Shown: positions 10,551 to 22,040 of the stretch, in pieces
How positions within the stretch are numbered: position 1 is the stretch's first letter
Layout of the letters: each line of letters begins with the position of its first letter
Origin: Mytilus trossulus
Lineage: Eukaryota > Mollusca > Bivalvia > Mytilida > Mytilidae
Reading direction: 5' to 3'
NCBI RefSeq assembly: GCF_036588685.1
Contig: NC_086384.1
Location: 56,772,945-56,836,944 of the forward strand
DNA length: 64,000 nt
Position numbers and translations under genes: made by a program
The notes under the pieces: model-generated
The model's database searches: none
Told to the model about the DNA's origin: nothing
The model's input: only the letters and a program-made list of their open reading frames with translations

Positions 10551-11217
10551 ATTCTTGCCTTAAAATGAGAGAATCAATGTTACCCCCATTGCACATTGTC
10601 CCAGGTCAATAACTAAAAAATATTGTTTTTCTTTAAATATTTTATAAATTGATATCTTAGCAAAATGGAGGCTTATGAGCAAAACCAATGCTATTTCCAA
10701 AATAGCAAAATAACACAGAAGCAATGTCCCCTGCTTGCACTTTAAAAAATCCACTTGTCTGAGATATTGCTGATATTAATAAGTACCTAAATCACTTCAA
10801 GAAAACTTAAATTAGCATGGTTATTGTTCATTATTTGTTGAAATTTTACTAATAATCTGTTTATATCTTAGGTTTTTTTTGGGACATGATTGGTTCATGT
10901 CTGTCATATTTGTTGATCGTTAATTGTTAAGTCGTAAATATGGGCCATTTGCTTTCATTCTCCTGTACTGAGGGAGCTACCATTTGATTTTTATGGGGGG
11001 GGGGGGGGGGGGGCTGGCTCGGATAAAAAATTGTGTCCTGCCTTTTTTTTTTATTTGTAATCCCTGTCCTGCCTTTTTTTTTCAATCTATTCGGTCCTGC
11101 CTTTTTTTTTTCTTAGCTTATCCTGACTTTTTTACAACAATTGTCATCCTGGTTTGTTTTTTTGCCAAGGTACTCATCCTGCCTTTTTTTATACTCAAAA
11201 TCCTGCCTTTTTTCAAA

Positions 11218-11390
11218 TTTCATCCTTTGCTCATTGTTGAAGGCTGTACAGTGACTATAGTTGTTAATTTATGTGTTATTTTGGTCTCTTGTGGAGAGTT
11301 GTCTCATTGGCAATCATACCACATCTTCTTTTTTATATGTATAAACCCAAAGGCTTTTGTCAATGTTTATTTTTCAAAACTTGATTAGGA
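11218..11390 (+). mobile_element. Retroelement tail (T2) in the right arm
   Basis: Reverse-complement partner of 7636-7815 (TGTGGAGAGTTGTCTCATTG followed by GCAATCATACC). It was present before the arms formed. 11390-12400 is otherwise arm intron-like sequence with no exon seen. Confidence 0.7.
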
Positions 11391-12401
11391 ACTGTAAATT
11401 CCAGATTAATTGCATGCATTTATTATTGCAGTTTTGTCATTTTAGACTAAAGTGGGATTTTATTTTTTAGATACTGAGAAAAATCCTGTTAAATTCGTAC
11501 AAAAATTTGAAAATTTGAGTTTGAGTTCTAGCGATTATAAACCTTTCTCCTTTTTTGTAACACCAAAAACAGTGCAATTATTTCTGAATTGACAGTAATT
11601 TACTATTATGATAAGGAATGGTACCGTAAGCACTTACTGGTGAAAACTAAATTATCAGATTCTTTTGCATTTGAAATTCCTGTTTATTTCTGTTAAAATT
11701 CGATATATCTTAAAGTGCCCTGTGGAAGTCAAATCATGCTAAATGTGCGTAACATTTTGTAAACTTCTTTGTGATTGTTGACTAAATTATGACAGGAAAA
11801 TTTTGATTCAGTTGGCAAATTTTTTTATCAATATTATTTGATGGCTTATATAATTCATCAATTCACAGTTGTTGTGAGTGAGTCAGTTTTCCCATGATTC
11901 TGCTCTAACCCGTGCTCGGGCTATCTAACACTTGCAGTGAGTTGATAGTTTCTGTTGATCTGTGTTGATAGCATAAACAATGACTATAAGATGAATAAAA
12001 GCACTGTTCCTTTACATTTTGATTTCTTTTCCATGCATACAGTGTATATACTGATTTTTTTCTGCCATACCAATTGAAGCTTAACTGTTAACATGTACAT
12101 TTGTACCACTCTGTGTTGACATGTGCATAGTAAATATAGCAACCCCCCCCAAAAAAAAAAAAATTAAATAAAAAAAATTAAAACCACAACCACCCCAAAA
12201 AAATTGTCTCACAATATCTCCCAAATATTTTTTTATGAATGACATTTAATGTTTTGTAAGAATTTAATTAAATTGAGTATTTCACATGAAGTGCATTTAC
12301 ATGTACATGTACATTGTATAACCCCACCCTCCCCCTTTTCCATACAAAGTTTTATCTAAAGAAATTTTATCACACTTTTAAATCATACTAGAAATTTGTA
12401 C

Positions 12402-12843
12402 CTGAACCAACTGGCAGAGATATTCTCTTTGTCATCCATAGCTCTTTGCATACTGATGCTGGTATGCCTCTGTTTGGTTTTGCAACACTCTGGTCTGGAT
12501 GTGTAGGTGACTGGCACTTTCTCGTTTGACGCCTCCAATATATTCCAAAATCATCCCTGTGTTTCGGGCATATGTTAATGTCGGATGACGAACAGTATAT
12601 TGAAAATATCCCACTTCTGTACAGTATCAAAAGCCCTTTTGGTAGTTCAAAGTCCGTGGAGTTACACCCAAGACTACGTAAATGGGTACTTGTGGGTTTG
12701 TCACATTTGGTTATAGGGATACACAGGAAATTTGAAGCATAATGCAATGATTGTCCACATTCAGCTTTAATAAGCAAATGTATCTGTATCTGTATCGTGA
12801 CGTCGAAGGTACCAATACTGGCTTTTTCTCGACGGGTGTACAT
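12402..12843 (-). CDS. Cys/His-rich (CPKHR-containing) exon, right-arm copy, open
   Basis: On the minus strand, an ATG at 12843 opens 147 codons plus one base to a donor CAG/GTACAAAT at 12401-12400. Visible pattern: CGQSLHYASNFLC, CDKP, LGCNS, ICPKHRDDFGIYWRRQ, KCQSPTHP, then KELWMTKRISLPVGSG. The spacing of Cys and His suggests a zinc-binding fold. Similar modules occur in mollusc and cnidarian predicted proteins of unknown function; this is from memory and not searched. The left-arm paralogue carries a TGA where this reads TGG. Downstream exon candidates on the same strand are 9602-9707 and 9293-9537, but the phases (1 then 0) imply at least one missing exon. Confidence 0.5.
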
Positions 12844-14127
12844 TGCATTTCATTCTTTTTCTCATACTGCATTGTTATGCATTAATTACATAATTACAGA
12901 TTGTCCATGAAATAATACAGCAGAAGATGTGGTACCATTTTGTCTCCAATGTAAACATTTAAGAGTACAATCAGGGGAGGTAAATCAATATTTACTGGGG
13001 CACCATGAAGGTTTTTTCATAATTTTTCTGTACAGCCAGAAATTTAAGGTTAAGTTTAAAATTATTAAATCAAATATATATATGCAACATAAATATTTAA
13101 AATTAGAACTGTTATGTCCTGATGAAAACTATAGCATATGAATATTGGATTAAGATAGGACAAATATTTTGATAATTAAATTTATCTAAAACCCTTGAAT
13201 TTCTCAATGTTGATGTTGAAAAATTAATATTGTGTTCTAAAATTTTTCTCTTTAATTATTTTTTATATACTAGTAACTTTTAGTTAAAATTGAGGAGCTT
13301 GTTTAAAATTAAATAGTATATTCTGCTTGAAATTCTGCTTTTTTTTCGTTAAAATTTTAGATTTTTTGACATGCTCAAAATACCATTAAAAATTATTTGC
13401 AAAGCAAAAGCTTACAGATTCTGAAGATATCAACCTTATGAAACATAAAAAACACAACAGAAAAAAAAATTCAGGTGTTATCTTGCAAATTGATAACTTT
13501 TAAAAAGAGTAAGCAGCACCAACCTCTCTGTACCAATCATTTTTCAAAAGTTGGCATGGTGCCAATTTTTAATATTTGACGGTAAAAACTGTTTTATGCA
13601 GTTGAAAGCATGTTTAACTTGCATTCTGTCAAAGAAAATTACTACATTTGCTATAAAAATGACAAAAAAAACAATTACAAAAATGGCCATTTTTTTCATA
13701 AGAAAATGCTTGTGCCATTGCTTGGATGTGTTCTAAAAATAGAATTGCTTATTTCTAAAAATAGAATAAAATATTTGCAGTTTTGATGGTTTACACAGAG
13801 TCCCTACATGGTATCCTTCCATATACATGTCAAATAACATTATATTTCGAAACTAGCTTCCGAACGATTTTTGGCATATTGCATGGTTTTCTCATGGACA
13901 AGCTCTTAAAGATTAAATGCTCTCCACAATATTGTTCATTTCTCATACTCAAACCTAATACAGGCCCTAACTATTTGAATTTTTCGGAAAACTAAGGAGT
14001 TTCTTACCCCAGGAGTAGATAACCTTAGCCGTATTTGGCACAATTTTTGGAATTTTGGATCCTCAATGCTCTTCAACTTTGTATCTATTTTGCTTTTTAA
14101 CTATTTTGATCTGAGCGTCACTGATGA

Positions 14128-14455
14128 ATAAAGGCAACAGTAGTATACCGCTGTTCAAAACTCATAAATCCATGGACAAAAAACAAAATCGGGGTAACAA
14201 ACAAAAACCGAGGGAAACGCATTAAATATAAGAGGAGAACAACGACACAACACCGAAACGCAACACACACAGAAACGGACCAAGCATCAGACAAAACACC
14301 ACGAGAATAACAAATATAACATGACAACTAAATACATAAATTTGTGATAGACAAGTACCGTGCCACGTCTTATCTCAATATCTCAAAAATAAGAGAAAAC
14401 ACAAACGACTCAACGTTAAAATGCAACACACACAGAAACGAACAATACTATAACA
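14128..14455 (-). mobile_element. Retroposon (T3) inserted in the hammerhead-like monomer
   Basis: It begins ATAAAGGCAACAGTAGTATA and ends ACAATACTATAACA. It is flanked by ATGA at 14124-14127 and 14456-14459, a 4-bp target duplication. Related tails lie at 2860-3030 and 18350-18500. Confidence 0.7.
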
Positions 14456-14807
14456 ATGAGTCTTATGTAGACGAAACGCGCGTCTGGCGTATAAAATTAT
14501 AATCCTGGTACTTTTGATAACTATTTACACCACTGGGTCGATGCCACTGCTGGTGGACGTTTCGTCCCCGAGGGTTTCACCAGCCCAGTAGTCAGCACTT
14601 CGGTGTTGACATGAAAATCAAGTATATGGTCATTTTTATAAATGTTCTGTTTACAAAACTTTAAATTTTTCGAAAAACTAAGGATTTTCTTACCCCAGGA
14701 GTAGATAACCTTAGCCGTATTTGGCACATTTTTTTGGAATTTTGGATCCTCAATGCTCTTCAACTTTTTATTTATTTTGCTTTTTAACTATTTTGATCTG
14801 AGCGTCA

Positions 14808-14846
14808 CTGATGAGTCTTTTGTAGACGAAACGCGCGTCTGGCGTA
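14808..14846 (+). ncRNA. Hammerhead-ribozyme-like core
   Basis: Reading 5'-3': CTGATGA, then a 4-bp stem GTCT/AGAC closed by TTTGT, then GAAA, then CGC/GCG (loop GCGTCTG), then TA. This reproduces the invariant hammerhead elements: C3 to A9, stem II with G10.1-C11.1, GAA plus A15.1, and U16.1-H17 with A17 as the cleavage position (after 14846). Stem I is not convincing: only the first A-T pair forms between GAGCGTCA and TACAATTA. Activity is therefore unproven and the copy may be a relict. Confidence 0.6.
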
Positions 14847-14908
14847 TACAATTATAATCCTGGTACTTTTGATAACTACTAACTACAAGTTTCCTGGCTA
14901 TTGGATAA

Positions 14909-15262
14909 TTATATCTGCTTTGTTATTGTTGGAGATCTTGTTTTCTTTGATTGTGCCAATTGCTTTTCTGATCCGAGGTTTGGTTCAAGCTTCTTCAGAC
15001 CCTTTTTTACCCGAACCTCTATACATACTATTACCTCTATATGATGTATGCTCCTTGATTCTATAACCTGATTGGTCAACTGTTGTACCATACTTTTCAA
15101 TTTCCCATAATCATTTGTTTCAGGTGAAGTAGTACAAGAACTAGGCTTGGTGGACTTTTTTGGTTGATGGTCTTTCAAAATCTGTCGATGTGCAACTCTC
15201 ATATGGGTGAAAACTTGAATGGATTCATACATGTACTTATGGACCTTTAAAACATGTTTCAA
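14909..15262 (-). other. Unrecognised minus-strand reading frame, possibly a retroelement gag fragment
   Basis: 118 codons are open on the minus strand with a hydrophilic, coding-like composition (QPKKSTKPSSCTTSPET, KLKSMVQQLTNQVIESRS). No conserved motif is visible, and a zinc knuckle is absent. It may be a fragment of a retroelement or chance. It is bounded on the right by nothing recognisable. Confidence 0.2.
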
Positions 15263-15269
15263 TTTTTAT

Positions 15270-17690
15270 TTCAATCCAGTTCGGAACATGGATTGCAACA
15301 GCTCTAGACGCCACGGATATGCATGGTAACTACTTTTCTGCTTCCAAATTTAAATCGTCATCGGAATCTAAATTACTTCCCACAACCTGGAGATTTACAT
15401 CATATAAGGAGGTAGGCCTTGCTAACACCAACATTTGCCTCTCGTTTAAATTTTGCTATATTTACGTCATTGAAAAGGTAGGGGTCCATGCATCATCTGC
15501 AACAGTCTTAAGGAAATTTACCGTTCCATTTTATGTTTAGGGTATATTGAATATGACCAGTTTTAGGGTACCCTAAAAAACGATAAAAAACTAGTAGGTA
15601 AAAACAGGGACCTATATAAGTCCTTGGTAAAAATCAGTGAGTGTTTTTGCACATGTTGACATTTTAGAAATACCCTGACTGTAAAATTACATAAAAGAAA
15701 CATGTCTTCAAGTAAACCTGAAACATCATGATATTACAAATAGCCTGAACGTGAAATAAAACGGTTTTTAATTATTGATACGGCAAAAAGTCTGGCCAGC
15801 TCAGATAAAACATTTTTTTCTTCAAATTAGCCAGAAAAAAATTTTGTCGTTTAATTCCTACTAAATATTGTTCAATCCTTTATTGGTTATTGATTAAAAA
15901 ATGACAAATTTCACCGTTTGAATTTTTCAAAAATTTTCAACAAGTCGGCAAACAAGGCACACGACAAAAGAAGAATTTTGGGAAAAAATCATTCTCATCT
16001 TACAAAATTTCTTACAGAATGTCTTTGTATTATTTTAATGTGTAAAAGACAAAGGAGTACTGGCCCAATAATAATTGTAATTAATTTATAAGGGAAAACA
16101 GTAATAATTCAGTATGGAGCGAGTATTCTTGGGACGGGGACTTGACATAATTTTTATCACATTTTTTTATTGGTTTTTCTCCCCAGACTACAACATGCCC
16201 CTATCATCAATAGCAGACGCTATTAGAAATCATTGTTTTGACAGTCTGTCACTATCTAAGTACTATATGTTAATGTGAATATTTATAAGCATAAGCTTGT
16301 ACTAGGATTGATGTTCAGATCATTTCTTCTAGAAAATTGTCTTTTTTATTGAAAAAAACAACAACAAAACAAACACAAACAGTAAGTACAAAACTATCAA
16401 CGACTTGCCACTAAAACCATGTTACTTCATTATTTAATTCATATGTTCAGATCGACTTTCCCAAAACTTCCCAGGTTTTTTTGGCTAAATAATGCCACAA
16501 GGTCATTTAGTCAGTATAGTTGCTCAAGAACCCATCATACTCAGTTCATTGGTGTTTTTAAAGCATTTCTTGTATGAATGGTAATTTTCTACTTTTTTAT
16601 CCACATCGTTAAAAGAAGATGTTCTTTGGTTTAATGTTTGGTAGTGTCAAAAATGGTACTTACTTGACTGTCTGCATCATTCTCACAGCCAAATGTAAAC
16701 AACATAAATGCTTGATCACTCTTTAATTTACATCTATGTTAAAACGCACTAATGACTTTAAAATTACTTGTGTAAGAGTTGTCTCCCATATACGAGGTCT
16801 ACCCCATAAACAAAATTTTGATATAATATATTCTTGAATGAAATTCAAAGCTAATCAATTATTCACAGATATCTTTGTCCTTTTACCATAATTCAACATC
16901 GTATTAATATTAGATTAATACAAAAATTTCTATATTTTATAATGTATTTTAACTTCTTTTTAGAATGAAACAAATTGAATAATTTTAATAGGAGCACTAT
17001 TAAATAAATCATTCATACATGACATTGAAATGCTTACTACGAATATCAGCAAGCTGATACAATTAATTAACATCTTTTACAGTATACTTGCAGTTACAAG
17101 GTATACATTGTGGTTCATCATCATTTTTAATAGATATTCGTGTGTTAATCTAGTCTGACCAATACGACATCTAGAAATAATACACAGATCTGTACTGCAC
17201 ATAGAGTTATTGAAAAGTGTACCTGAATAACGTTTAATTTCATGTAATTTATTATCATATTTTTAACTCCATTTTTTATTTAAGTAAATCAAAAACATAC
17301 TCTGTAATATTAAATCTAAATCAGTATATGGTATATCACAGTTAAATTAAGGGTCATCCAGGGCATTTGTTTCATATTCTTGAACTGTGCTTCAATAGAT
17401 TCTAACACGACTCGATTCCCATATAAAAATCATAACTCTTCCATTTCAGGTATAATCAGAAAGAGTGACACATTATAATTCTCATCGGTGATTTGTGTGG
17501 AGGTGTTTCAAAACATAACACTTTGTATGTATATTTAGTATCATAATATCATCAATTAATAAACGATGCGCATCTCGTTTTGTCATAATATTAAGGTGAC
17601 GAAGAGTAATACCATGAAGTGTTTTGTTCGCAATTTTGTTTGTTTTTCCTTGTCACATTTAGCAAGTTCGTATGCAATGTTTCCTCAATC
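15270..17690. other. Intergenic, no supported gene
   Basis: AT-rich sequence. A short open frame at 15319-15540 has no recognisable domain or splice context. No structured repeat beyond low complexity is seen. Confidence 0.6.
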
Positions 17691-17694
17691 CCAA

Positions 17695-17830
17695 TCCCAA
17701 TCGTGTTAAGAGAGAACAATAGTTCTTCCACGTTAAAGAAAAAAATGTAGGACAAGCTAATACCTTTACAAGGCAGCACTGTCACCAACAAAGAGGAAAG
17801 CGATTAATATAAGTTGTAATAACTTGTTTC
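17695..17830 (+). mobile_element. Degenerate SINE body fragment
   Basis: GTTAAGAGAGAACAATAGTT, CACGTTAAAGA, TACAAGGCAGCACT and GATTAATATAAGTTG align with the body of the SINE at 36729-37070. The tRNA-like head is not preserved. Confidence 0.65.
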
Positions 17831-18349
17831 CCAATCCACTTTAAACTAATACGTTTAAACTACAAAAAACGCATTAAATAACTATAAAATCCAACAGTCT
17901 TAAAAACAAGACAAATTAACAGACATAGCAAGACTGTCACATGATAAAATATAAGAACTCGATTCCTGAAACTCCAACTTATAAAAAATGCTATCCTTTG
18001 TAGCGTGTTTACTATCAACCATGGTGACACAGCCAATAGAAATAGTTCAAGATGATAACTGACAAGACTATGTGGATATTTTATTCCAATGATACGCATA
18101 TCATAATAAGATATCCTTTGCCCTTCATAATATTATGGTTTACATCAGCAATTATAATGGTATATGAAGGTGTAGCTATTAGCACTCTTGGATTAAACCT
18201 TTTCCGCTCCATGGCAAAATCAGAGTTACCGGTATATACCTGTACGAAATCGGTCTAAAATAACTACTCTACATCTTTTGCCGCGGTAAACTTGTCCACT
18301 AAAAAAGATATCACAACTATTGGTACTGGTAATATACATTGGAATCTAG

Positions 18350-18500
18350 TAAATAAAGGCAACAGTAGTATACCGATGTTCAAAATTCATAAATTGATTG
18401 CGAAAAAAAAACAAATCCGGGTTACAAACTAAAACTGAAGTAAACGCATTACATATTAGAGGAGAGCTACGACACAATAGAAACACAACATACACATATT
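18350..18500 (-). mobile_element. Retroposon tail (T3)
   Basis: AAAGGCAACAGTAGTATACC and GAGGAGAGCTACGACACAAT match the insertion at 14128. It lies just beyond the 3' end of the HEPN-propeller gene. 18500-18810 holds nothing else. Confidence 0.65.
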
Positions 18501-18811
18501 TTTGCTTTCAAACTAGTTTTACCTATCGGTAACTCCAAAGTAGTGCATTTTCTGAAGGAACCTACGTGGAATTTTCCTTTTTTGTATTTTTACCGTAAAA
18601 AACATGCTGAGACTCTATCTTTTCAATTGATATTCTAAATGCTATCTTCACGTATTCTATTTACAATTCTATCGTTTAGAATAGCTTCTACAATTTTGAT
18701 TATATGATGCTTTCGAATAAATGCCAATGAATTAAGTTAGATTAATAGTATATAAAAAAAGATATAAGATGCAAAAACAAACAAACTCGTTGTCGGATAG
18801 CATTATTTAAA

Positions 18812-18817
18812 TTTATT
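18812..18817 (-). terminator. Poly(A) signal AATAAA of the HEPN-propeller gene
   Basis: TTTATT on the + strand reads AATAAA on the minus strand, ~36 nt after the TAA at 18853-18855. The position suits the HEPN-propeller mRNA. Confidence 0.6.
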
Positions 18818-18852
18818 TTAGTTTAGTTTTTTGTACGTCAAAAAGGAAAATT

Positions 18853-19649
18853 TTACTCATAAAGAAAAGCCTCTCCGTCAACAAATGTACAAACAAGAAG
18901 AATCTTTTCTTTTTTGTCAAAATAAATACCCCACGGCCCTTCGATTCCATCAGATTTAGTTAAACAGTTTCTTTCATCTGAGAGTACTAATACTGTGTGG
19001 GTATTATAATCAGTCACATATATATTTTTCTCATCGTCTGTTGTAACGCGACGCAAATCTTTGTATGTATCCTTTTTAAACTTCCAAATTAGTTTTCCAT
19101 CCAACGAGCAGCAGTAAATTGATGTCAAATCTATACAGACCAACCTGTCTCTGTCTATTGTAATGTCGTGGATACTGTCTGAAGGTAAAGGTATGGTACG
19201 TATTACCCTACCTGTCAGGTCCATCATCTGTATTATACTCCTTGCAATAACAACGTACAGGTTATTAGCATTATATGATATTCCGTAGCAGTAACCACTG
19301 GTGTTGATTTTCCTGATGACAGTATCTGTGGATATATCTATTATCAGTATGGTTATGTTACTACAGGATACTGCCACAGTGTTACTATCTATCTCTGTTA
19401 TAAACCAAGGTGTATGAGACAAAGGCATGTGATGAATATTTGTACCGTTATCGTTACAAATAATAAGTGACATATTAAACAAGTCGGTAAAAACTAATGT
19501 ATTTCTTATTTTAATACAGCTAGTAATGGTCCGATATTCATGAACTGACTCCTTAATATAAAACTGTTGACGCAATGTAACAGAAACAGGCAGATTAGTT
19601 TTGACAGATGTTTGATCCTGAGCAAATGGTCTTTTGTTTTGCGCATTTT
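18853..19649 (-). CDS. HEPN-propeller gene, exon 5: NHL-type beta-propeller (aa ~403-667)
   Basis: Terminal exon on the minus strand with acceptor TTATTTCAG before 19649 and stop TAA at 18853-18855. It starts ENAQNKRPFAQDQ and then shows repeated beta-strand units of ~40 aa with D-rich turns: TLVFTDLFNMSLIICNDNG, CYGISYNANNLYVV, HDITIDRDRLVCIDLTSIYC, VTTDDEKNIYVTDYNTHTV and GPWGIYFDKKEKILLVC. This is the NHL/TRIM-like six-bladed propeller common in expanded bivalve gene families, usually a protein- or RNA-binding surface. It joins exon 4 in phase 1. The full five-exon model (29105 to 18853) is 2004 nt, exactly 668 codons including stop. Confidence 0.85.
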
Positions 19650-19886
19650 CTGAAATAATTAATCAAATAACTTATATTGTTTTGTGTCATATAAACATGT
19701 TTCTGACAATAACTTACAGATATATAAAATAGACTAGAACACACCCACAGAATCACAGGCATTTGGAGCTTGGTTGAAAGTATGTAAACTGTTGTAGAGA
19801 GATTTTTTGTAAAGATTTTGTATCTGAAGAATTTCAGAAAAAGATTTCATATCTTGAAAATTTCAGTAAAAGAGTTCATGTCTGCC

Positions 19887-20468
19887 AAGGAGTAGGTCCG
19901 GTAAGACCCCTTTTTGGCCCCAAAATATGGCAGTTTTACAAAATTGTTAAAATGTTAACTTTTGGTTATTTATTGGACAGTTGAATGCTTCTGCTACATA
20001 AATATGGACTGTTTTTGACAATACCATGCACTTATGTCGGGTTGTAGCACCATTAAGTCACGCTTAATTACTGAACTCTTCAAAATTCTATCATTTTAGT
20101 TAAATTTTAGACGGTTTCCGTGTAAAACGAAAGTGGCCGAATTCGTGTTCATCCTTGATATTGAAATGTAAGTTGTATTTTATAATAATACATAACATAT
20201 ATAAAGGTTTTGGCTGAACACGGATGCGGCCTCTTTCATTTTTGACAAAAACTATCTGAAAAGTGACGTTTTTGGGCATATTTGAGAGATTTTTCATATT
20301 TGAGCTTGAATCGGATCGTTTTTAATGACTAAATTAGTTAAAATCTTTCACAAAAACTAATTGAATCAATGGAAATAGACACTTCAGTGTTTAAAAAGTG
20401 GTCAAAATCTTTCGCCAGATGGAACTGAAATTTGAGGCCAAAATGAGTCCTTACCGGACCTACTCCTT
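19887..20468. mobile_element. MITE with GGAGTAGG ends, full copy
   Basis: Inverted ends AAGGAGTAGGTCCGGTAAG and CTTACCGGACCTACTCCTT. It has a second, central inverted pair (GAAAGTGGCCGAATTCGTGT and its partner near 20212-20238), so the strand can fold as a hairpin within a hairpin. Other copies are 36609-37538, 51664-52246 and a fragment at 9282. It lies in intron 4 of the HEPN-propeller gene. Target duplication is unclear. Confidence 0.85.
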
Positions 20469-20508
20469 TCAGAAAAGGTATCAAAATTCGTAGGTACTTA
20501 GAAACAGT

Positions 20509-21205
20509 TTAAGCCCTCTCGCTTGTTTCCAAAGTCCGTTATTATCTATATTTCTTCTGTTTAATTCCATCATATTTGCGTTTCTGTATACTATGAACAT
20601 ACGTATACCATGAATCAATTATATTTGCTATTCACTATCAACTTCAAGTTTCTTCTTCTATGGGATCACTGCTATAACATATATATATATAGTCTCTTTT
20701 AACGCGATAATTATTGTCCTGTTTCCTAGTACTCTAATGAAATGTATATGCAAGTTTAAAACCGGAAGTCCTGTTTGACTTAAAAGCAAAATCGCTGGTA
20801 TTTTAGGCTGGTTTGATGTATATTAACTGTTTGTGGATGATTTTATGTCTGGTAAATTTAAGAAATGCTATCAAAAAGCATATATATGGAACATGGAGAC
20901 GGAACAATATTTTTAAGCCCTATGTCTTTGTTTCAAAGTCCGTTTTTTTTTTGTTTGCTGTTATATTCCCTTTTTTTTTGCGTTTCTGCATACTATGCAC
21001 ATACGTATCTATATCATAAGTATTAAAGCGTAATTAATTTTCTATTAACTATTAGTTCCAAGTTTCTTCTCCATGGCGATCACTGCTATATTATATAGAC
21101 AGCCTCTATATATTATTGTAGTATATTTATCATAGTATATATGCCGATAACGCGAAAATAATTGTCCTGCCCCAGTCTGAGTACATTATGATAACTATGT
21201 GCAAC
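20509..21205. repeat. Local tandem duplication (~410-bp spacing) in intron 4
   Basis: 20509-20780 and 20919-21205 share CAAAGTCCGTT, GCGTTTCTG, ATACTATG, CAAGTTTCTTCT and AACGCGA..ATTGTCCTG in the same order. Confidence 0.7.
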
Positions 21206-21574
21206 TTAAAACCAAGGTTTAATATAAGTGGTTTTTTTTCGATCTAAAACACCACGATATAGACAACGCTCTGATTGGTTTATTAATTTTTCATTTTTGT
21301 TATCTATCATACGATTGGTTCTCAATGTTAATACCGGTAGTCATGTCAGACGACAAAAGAATATTCGGACGTCTTTATTATTTTTCCTCCCAAAATAACC
21401 TTAACTAAATAGTCATAAAAATGGATGACAAATGCGACTATGCATGTTACCTATAGAACACAGAGGCATGATGATTAAAAAGAGGTCTTCTCGTTTAATA
21501 GTATAGATGTATCAATGCAATATGAATTTAACATGATTTATTAATAGTTAATGTCGTCAAGAAATATACATATG

Positions 21575-21842
21575 TGTATATGTATATTTTTATAAGTACG
21601 TCTGAGCTTGTGACAACTCTACAACAGATTTAGCCATCGGATCACCATCAGTGATGGTGATACATGGCTGCGAACAGTATGTATTTACAACTCGTTTAAA
21701 CATCAACCCAACAATGTTAGATCTGTAAATTTGCTTTCGCTAATTTTTTGTACTTTCCTCGCCGGGATTCCAACCCATGCTACTAAGATATAGTGACACC
21801 GAATCGCCTGCACTGCATCCGTCCCGCTCAACCACACGTTGC
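21575..21842 (-). mobile_element. tRNA-derived SINE (Leu/Ser-type head)
   Basis: On the minus strand, an A-box-like segment (GTGGTTGAGCGGGACGGATG, 21819-21838) and a B box (GGGTTGGAATCCC, 21764-21776) are followed by a body starting GAAAGTACAAAAAATTAGCG, then a hairpin ATCACCATC/GATGGTGAT (21640-21660) and an AT-rich tail. I recall this type from bivalve genomes; the SINE family name is not assigned. Confidence 0.7.
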
Positions 21843-22018
21843 AATTTATTGGTAAACATACACATCTGTTTACCACAAACTAAAGAACCATCGGTCATTT
21901 TATACAAAAGAAAGTAACTGCTCAATCACAAGACATCTTTTAAGAGCAGGGCATGATGTTGAAAAGGTTACATTTCCAAATCATTGAGAAAACCAACAAT
22001 GTAGATATACAAGGACAA

Positions 22019-22040
22019 CGAGAGAGAGAGAGAGAGAGAG
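22019..22040. repeat. (GA)n microsatellite
   Basis: An uninterrupted GAGAGA run inside intron 4. Confidence 0.9.

Larger units (their letters stand above)
10612..13910 (-). repeat. Right arm of the large inverted repeat
   Basis: This is the reverse complement of 3633-9281 without the two left-arm insertions. With the ~1.3-kb spacer it makes a 10.3-kb imperfect palindrome. A G-run at 10993-11013 corresponds to the left arm's C-run near 8790. Confidence 0.92.
13982..14886 (+). repeat. Tandem 355-bp monomers carrying a hammerhead-like core
   Basis: Homologous text (CTTACCCCAGGAGTAGATAA followed by CCTTAGCCGTATTTGG) occurs at 14008 and 14691. The ATGAGTC landmarks at 14456 and 14811 give a period of 355 bp. 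A 332-bp retroposon (14128-14459, including its duplication) splits the first monomer exactly inside CTGATGA. Partial copies lie at 32085, 33350, 35147, 36477, 38213, 57506 and 60026. The monomer also has a hairpin GGACGTTTCGTCC (~14559). Confidence 0.8.

Noticed and set aside
10984..11388. 134-aa open frame with repeated Phe and Gly runs
   Set aside because: Produced by poly(T)/poly(G) tracts and a T2 tail in the right palindrome arm; not conserved in the left arm.
3633..13910. CRISPR or prokaryotic-type features, or an assembly fold-back artefact
   Set aside because: No spacer-repeat structure occurs anywhere in the window, and arm divergence and arm-specific insertions argue against an artefact.
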